A stretch of DNA of 7,058 nucleotides from Steroidobacteraceae bacterium (GTDB taxonomy: Bacteria > Pseudomonadota > Gammaproteobacteria > Steroidobacterales > Steroidobacteraceae). Location of the stretch: positions 1-7,058 of the forward strand of contig JALRHE010000407.1 of assembly GCA_023253235.1 (NCBI GenBank). Reading direction: 5' to 3'. Made by a program: the position numbers and the translations under genes. This document shows, piece by piece, positions 3,758 through 7,058 of the stretch (the first letter of the stretch is position 1; each line of letters starts with the position of its first letter). Under the pieces are notes generated by a model. It worked only from the letters and a program-made list of their open reading frames with translations, ran no database searches and was not told the origin of the DNA.

Positions 3758-4960
3758 ATGAGTGATGAACCGCGCAGTTCGCGCCGCCTACCATCGACCA
3801 CCGATGCCTCCACCGAAGCCCGCGATGCGCGCCGCGCGCGACTGCGCGAAGAGGGACTGACGCTCGATGCCATCACGGGCGTCGCACCTCCGCTTGATTC
3901 GACGCGGCTTGCCGGCAGCATCGAAGGCTTCATCGGTTACGCACAGATCCCTCTCGGTGTGGCAGGGCCCGTGCGCATCAAAGGCCGTTACGCCGACGGC
4001 GAGTTCATCATTCCGATCGCCACGACCGAAGGGACGCTCGTCGCCTCTTTCCAGCACGCCTTTAATGTGATGAATCGTTGTGGTGGTGCCTTGGCCGCCT
4101 GCAATCGCCAGCTCGTCGGTCGTGCGCCCTGCTTCGCCTTCACCGACTTGCCGACCGCGGCGGCTATCGCCGATTGGTTACCGACCCAGTTTGAGAAGAT
4201 GCAGGCGGCGGCGGCGAGCACCTCGCGCTATTGCCGCTTGCAGAGCGCCAAGATTTCGCTGGTCGGCAACACCGTCTACGTCATGCTCGAATACGCCACG
4301 GGCGATGCGGCGGGTCAAAATATGGTCACGTTGGCCACACAGGCCGTGTGCGATGCTCTGCTGCCACAGATGCCGCACACTCCCGTGCATTGGCTGGTCG
4401 AATCAGCGCTCTCGGGAGATAAGCGATCTTCGGCGCAAGCATTCCTTGGCGCACGCGGTCGCAACGCATCGGCCGAAATCGTTCTGCCATCACGCATCAT
4501 CGGCCGCTATTGGCGTGCCGACGCAGCAGCGATGGCCAATTGCTGGAATCAGGCCACGGTCGGTGCCGCGCAAACCGGCGCGGTCGGCATGCAGGGCAAT
4601 GTGGCCAATGCGCTCGCAGCGCTCTTCATAGCGTGCGGTCAGGATGTCGCTTGCGTCTCGGAAGCCACGACCTCGATCACGCGCTTCGAAGTGACGGCGA
4701 CGGGCGATCTGTATGCGTCGGTCACCCTGCCCAATCTGATCGTCGGTACGGTCGGCGGCGGCACTTTCTTACCCACTGCGCGCGAATGCCTCGCGATGCT
4801 CGGCTGCATCGGTGAGGGTACGGCCGCCAAATTTGCCGAAATTTGTGCGGTCTTGGCCTTGGCAGGGGAGCTCTCGATCGTTGGTGCCATGGCTAGTGGT
4901 GCGTTCGCCCAAGCGCACGCGAGCGGTGGCCGCAAGGGTCGCGGCACGGGCGACACTTGA
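3758..4960 (+). CDS. Hydroxymethylglutaryl-CoA reductase, class I-like
   Basis: A 400-residue cytoplasmic enzyme that would reduce HMG-CoA to mevalonate with NADPH, the committed step of the mevalonate route. Family marks in order: IGYAQIPLGVAGP (59-71), ATTEGTLVAS (88-97) with catalytic Glu91, cofactor loop GDAAGQNM (182-189), SGDKR (219-223) with catalytic Lys222, IACGQD (291-296) with catalytic Asp296, LYASVTLPNLIVGTVGGGT (318-336), and LAGELS (368-373) leading to the C-terminal catalytic His387. The whole Glu-Lys-Asp-His set is kept. The DAxGxNM cofactor loop and the ending point to class I (as in archaea, Streptomyces and eukaryotes) without any membrane anchor. Oddities: the class I D-K-K-P motif reads D-K-R-S, and the Asn that follows G-Q-D-A-A-x in class I is absent. 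The basic N-terminal 30 residues are unlike known ends. It is followed 8 bp later by a DUF374 acyltransferase-like gene, probably as one transcript. Confidence 0.93.
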   Translation: MSDEPRSSRRLPSTTDASTEARDARRARLREEGLTLDAITGVAPPLDSTRLAGSIEGFIGYAQIPLGVAGPVRIKGRYADGEFIIPIATTEGTLVASFQHAFNVMNRCGGALAACNRQLVGRAPCFAFTDLPTAAAIADWLPTQFEKMQAAAASTSRYCRLQSAKISLVGNTVYVMLEYATGDAAGQNMVTLATQAVCDALLPQMPHTPVHWLVESALSGDKRSSAQAFLGARGRNASAEIVLPSRIIGRYWRADAAAMANCWNQATVGAAQTGAVGMQGNVANALAALFIACGQDVACVSEATTSITRFEVTATGDLYASVTLPNLIVGTVGGGTFLPTARECLAMLGCIGEGTAAKFAEICAVLALAGELSIVGAMASGAFAQAHASGGRKGRGTGDT

Positions 4961-4968
4961 TCTAAATC

Positions 4969-5697
4969 ATGAGCCAATCGCGTCGCAGCAAACCGATTCG
5001 CCGTTTCTTTCTGCATCACGTGCTGCCGCCTTTTGGTTGGCGGCTCTACCGCGCGCTAGGTCGCAGTTGGGATTACGAAGAGCGCAACATCGGCGCGTTG
5101 CACAAACTCATCTCGCAAGGGCAACCCGTCGTCGGCGCATTTCTGCACTCCAGAACGTTTGCCTTGCTGCACTACTTCAGTCTGCCGCAACAGGGTCGCT
5201 GGATTTTGATGTGCTCGCAGAGTCGCGACGGCGAAGCGATGACACGCATCGAAGAAGGCCTCGGTTTTCGAGTCGCCCGCGGCTCGTCGGGTAAAGGCGG
5301 CGCTCGAGCACTCGTCGAGATGATCAAAGCGCAGCGCGAAGATCGCGGCTTGAATTCGTGTCTGGCGATCGATGGCTCGCGCGGACCGCGCGGTATTGCG
5401 CAACTCGGCACCATCACGCTCGCTCAAAAAACCGGCAGTCTGCTACTGCCGGTGGCAGCCTCGACAAATCATTGCTGGCGCTGGGAGCGGTCCTGGGATC
5501 GCACCGTCATTCCGAAACCCGGTGCCAAAGTGCTCGTCCAAGCAGCCGACCCGATCGAAGTGCCCGCCAAACTCGATGAGGTTCAACTCGAAGCGCTGCG
5601 ACGACGGCTCGAAGAAACCTTGTTCCGACTGCATTCCGATCTCGATGCCGAAACCGGCTACCGTGACCCTGAGCCGCTGCGACTCGTCACCGCCTAA
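4969..5697 (+). CDS. DUF374 / lysophospholipid acyltransferase family protein
   Basis: A 242-residue protein of the DUF374 (PF04028) branch of the LPLAT superfamily, expected at the inner face of the membrane and moving an acyl chain to a lipid or lipid-A-like acceptor. Visible marks: PVVGAFLHSR (53-62) with His60 in the place of the catalytic His, RGSSGKGGARAL (104-115), the signature AIDGSRGPRG (133-142), and LLLPVAAST followed by the W-x-x-SWDR-x-x-IPKP run (158-184). In the usual family signature the loop is DGPRGP; here Pro is replaced by Ser. There is no cleavable signal; the basic N-terminus and residues 13-30 could contact the membrane. The gene starts 8 bp after the HMG-CoA reductase stop without a Shine-Dalgarno, so translation is probably coupled. 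A link between mevalonate-derived lipid and acylation is possible but not shown. The acceptor cannot be predicted. Confidence 0.85.
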   Translation: MSQSRRSKPIRRFFLHHVLPPFGWRLYRALGRSWDYEERNIGALHKLISQGQPVVGAFLHSRTFALLHYFSLPQQGRWILMCSQSRDGEAMTRIEEGLGFRVARGSSGKGGARALVEMIKAQREDRGLNSCLAIDGSRGPRGIAQLGTITLAQKTGSLLLPVAASTNHCWRWERSWDRTVIPKPGAKVLVQAADPIEVPAKLDEVQLEALRRRLEETLFRLHSDLDAETGYRDPEPLRLVTA

Positions 5698-5713
5698 GTT
5701 CAACTGCTATCCT

Positions 5714-5727
5714 CGGGATCATTCCCG
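5714..5727. terminator. Short hairpin between the acyltransferase and peptidase genes
   Basis: CGGGA (5714-5718) pairs with TCCCG (5723-5727) around a 4-nt loop. It lies 17 nt after the acyltransferase stop. Only G-T-T follows, not a real T-run, so it may slow but is unlikely to fully end transcription. Whether the peptidase gene has its own promoter in this 61-bp gap is open; TATCCT at 5708-5713 is the only -10-like hexamer I see and it has no good -35. Confidence 0.22.
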
Positions 5728-5758
5728 TTCCACATCCATCCCTAAGGTAACCCGCCTC

Positions 5759-7058
5759 ATGCGCCGGATATTGCCCATCATCATGACTACCGCCCTTCTG
5801 TCGGCAGCAGTTGCTGCCCCCGCCACGAATCCGCTGTTGCAACCCTGGAAAGGCCCCTACGGCGGCGTGCCGCCGTTTGATGTCGCCACGCCCGCATTGC
5901 TCGCGCCGGCGCTTGAAGCCGGCATGGCCGAACACTTGGCCGAACTCGAGGCGATTGCCAACAACCCGGCAGCGCCGACGTTCGCCAATACGATTGCGGC
6001 TATGGAGCGCTCTGGGCGTGCTCTCGATCGTGCGAGCACGGTCTATTACATCTACAGCTCGTCACTCAGCGACGATGCCGTTCAGGAAGTCGAGCGCAAC
6101 ATCGAGCCAAAGATGGCGGCGTTCCGCGATCGCATCACACAAAACGAAAAGCTGTTCGCCCGAATCGCGAAGGTGTACGAGACGCGTGCATCGAGCGGTC
6201 TGACCGCCGAAGAGCAACGCCTCACGTGGCTCGTCTACACGAACTTCGTACGCGCCGGCGCCAAGCTCGATGCGACGTCCAAGAAACGTCTCGGCGAGAT
6301 CAACCAGAGCCTTGCCGGCCTCTTCACGCGCTTCAGCCAAAATCTGCTCGGTGACGAGAGCCAGCAATATCTCGTGCTTGAGACAGTCGATGATCTTGCC
6401 GGCCTGCCCGACTCGCTGCGCGCCGGCTTTGCCGCGGATGCCAAGCGTCGTGGCAAGGAAGGTAAATGGGTCGTGGCGAATACGCGCTCCTCCGTCGAGC
6501 CGTTCCTCACCTACTCCACCCGTCGCGACCTTCGCGAAAAGGTCTGGCGCACCTTCGTCAATCGCGGTGACAACGGCGATGCCCGCGACAACAACGCGAT
6601 CATCAGCGAGATCCTGCAACTGCGCGCCGAGCGGGCGCGTCTGCTTGGCTTTCCGACCCATGCACACTGGCGTCTCGAAAACTCGATGGCCCGCACACCT
6701 GAGCGCGCCATGGAGTTGATGGAAGCCGTTTGGAAGCCTGCGGTCGCTCGCGTGAAGGAAGAAGTCGCCGACATGCAGGCGCTGGCTGATTCCGAGGGCG
6801 CCAAAATTCGTATTGAACCCTGGGACTATCGCTTCTATGCCGAGAAGGTCCGCAAAGCGAAATACGATCTCGACACCAACGAACTGAAACCTTACCTGCA
6901 ACTCGAGAAGTTGCGCGAAGGCATGTTCAGCGTGGCCGAAGAGCTCTTCGGAATGCGCTTCACCGAACTGGCTACAGGCACGGTACCGGTGTACCACCCG
7001 GATGTGCGCGTGTGGCGCGTCGAACGCACCGATGGGCGCTTGATTGGTCTGTTCTACT
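5759..7058 (+). CDS. M3 family metallopeptidase, Dcp-like, exported (partial, first 433 residues)
   Basis: The N-terminal 433 residues of a zinc peptidase that runs off the right edge. A signal peptide (1-20, Arg2-Arg3, core LPIIMTTALLSAAVA) sends it to the periplasm. The rest matches the Dcp (peptidyl-dipeptidase) branch of family M3 along its whole length: NNPAAPTFANTIAAMERSG (68-86), VRAGAKL (164-170), RLLGFPTHAHWRL (294-306), PWDYRFYAEKVR (354-365), LDTNELKPYLQL (371-382) and VPVYHPDVRVW (409-419). Dcp releases dipeptides from the C-terminal end of peptides. Family members are about 680-720 residues, so some 250 residues with the HExxH zinc site are missing only because the window ends. 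AAGG (5744-5747) is a weak Shine-Dalgarno 11 nt before the ATG. An oligopeptidase A-type activity is the main alternative; the motifs listed favour Dcp. Confidence 0.92.
   Translation, partial: MRRILPIIMTTALLSAAVAAPATNPLLQPWKGPYGGVPPFDVATPALLAPALEAGMAEHLAELEAIANNPAAPTFANTIAAMERSGRALDRASTVYYIYSSSLSDDAVQEVERNIEPKMAAFRDRITQNEKLFARIAKVYETRASSGLTAEEQRLTWLVYTNFVRAGAKLDATSKKRLGEINQSLAGLFTRFSQNLLGDESQQYLVLETVDDLAGLPDSLRAGFAADAKRRGKEGKWVVANTRSSVEPFLTYSTRRDLREKVWRTFVNRGDNGDARDNNAIISEILQLRAERARLLGFPTHAHWRLENSMARTPERAMELMEAVWKPAVARVKEEVADMQALADSEGAKIRIEPWDYRFYAEKVRKAKYDLDTNELKPYLQLEKLREGMFSVAEELFGMRFTELATGTVPVYHPDVRVWRVERTDGRLIGLFY

Noticed and set aside
3750..3761. Three-codon mini-ORF (ATG CCC GGA TGA) overlapping the HMG-CoA reductase start by ATGA
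   Set aside because: It looks like a leader peptide, but it has no Shine-Dalgarno, lies over the best -10 candidate, and may not be transcribed at all.
3672..3794. Upstream extension of the OsmC gene to an ATG at 3794
   Set aside because: It would overlap the HMG-CoA reductase start, and the added residues do not resemble any OsmC protein.
4080..4631. Second plus-strand open frame within the HMG-CoA reductase gene
   Set aside because: Its product is Arg/Ser/Pro-rich with no known motif, while the reductase frame carries every family signature across this stretch.
6062..6997. Long open frame (311 codons) on the minus strand
   Set aside because: It lies wholly opposite the M3 peptidase, whose protein matches Dcp-type enzymes along its full length. 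The antisense product resembles nothing I know and is typical of a shadow frame in GC-rich DNA.
1..7058. Search for CRISPR repeats, insertion sequences, tRNA/rRNA, toxin-antitoxin or phage-defence genes
   Set aside because: I saw no regularly spaced repeats, transposase motifs, tRNA-like cloverleaf or defence domains; every gene except the exported unknown fits a housekeeping or regulatory family.

Overview
The window looks like a stretch of chromosome from a fairly GC-rich gammaproteobacterium. The gene types fit the Xanthomonadales/Nevskiales/Steroidobacteraceae area: a LEA-type-2 lipoprotein, a CPXCG zinc-ribbon protein and a secreted Dcp-like M3 peptidase. This placement is inferred from gene content only and is not firm below class level. 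I see no insertion sequence, phage gene, CRISPR array, tRNA or rRNA.

Layout from left to right. (1) 1-175, minus strand: the N-terminal part of a LEA-type-2 (WHy-like) lipoprotein that runs off the left edge. (2) 176-311: a 136-bp divergent intergenic region with short repeats. (3) 312-2148, plus strand: a tightly packed operon of a PadR repressor, a HAAS/Sensor-type membrane protein and a secreted DUF192 protein, joined by two 4-bp ATGA start/stop overlaps. (4) 2164-2478, minus strand: a CPXCG cysteine-rich (zinc-ribbon) protein, convergent with the operon. (5) 2550-3230, plus strand: an exported protein of unknown family with four cysteines. (6) 3237-3671, minus strand: an OsmC-like peroxidase-family protein, convergent with the unknown gene. 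(7) 3758-5697, plus strand: a class-I-like HMG-CoA reductase followed 8 bp later by a DUF374 lysophospholipid-acyltransferase-like protein. (8) 5759-7058, plus strand: a secreted Dcp-type M3 metallopeptidase cut by the right edge before its HExxH zinc site.

Functional reading. PadR plus a HAAS-bearing membrane protein is a known type of regulatory pair; here DUF192 is translationally linked to it. The HMG-CoA reductase is notable because most gammaproteobacteria make isoprenoids by the MEP route. Its gene shares an 86-bp divergent intergenic region with the OsmC gene. That region has a perfect 12-bp palindrome exactly midway between the two start codons, flanked by two weak back-to-back promoter candidates.

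Three of the genes (lipoprotein, OsmC, HMG-CoA reductase) lack a usable Shine-Dalgarno and carry a -10-like hexamer exactly 7 nt before the ATG, so leaderless transcripts are plausible. I found no convincing new multi-gene system. The points most worth a second look are the divergent HMGR/OsmC control region, the substituted HMGR active-site region and the unknown exported protein.
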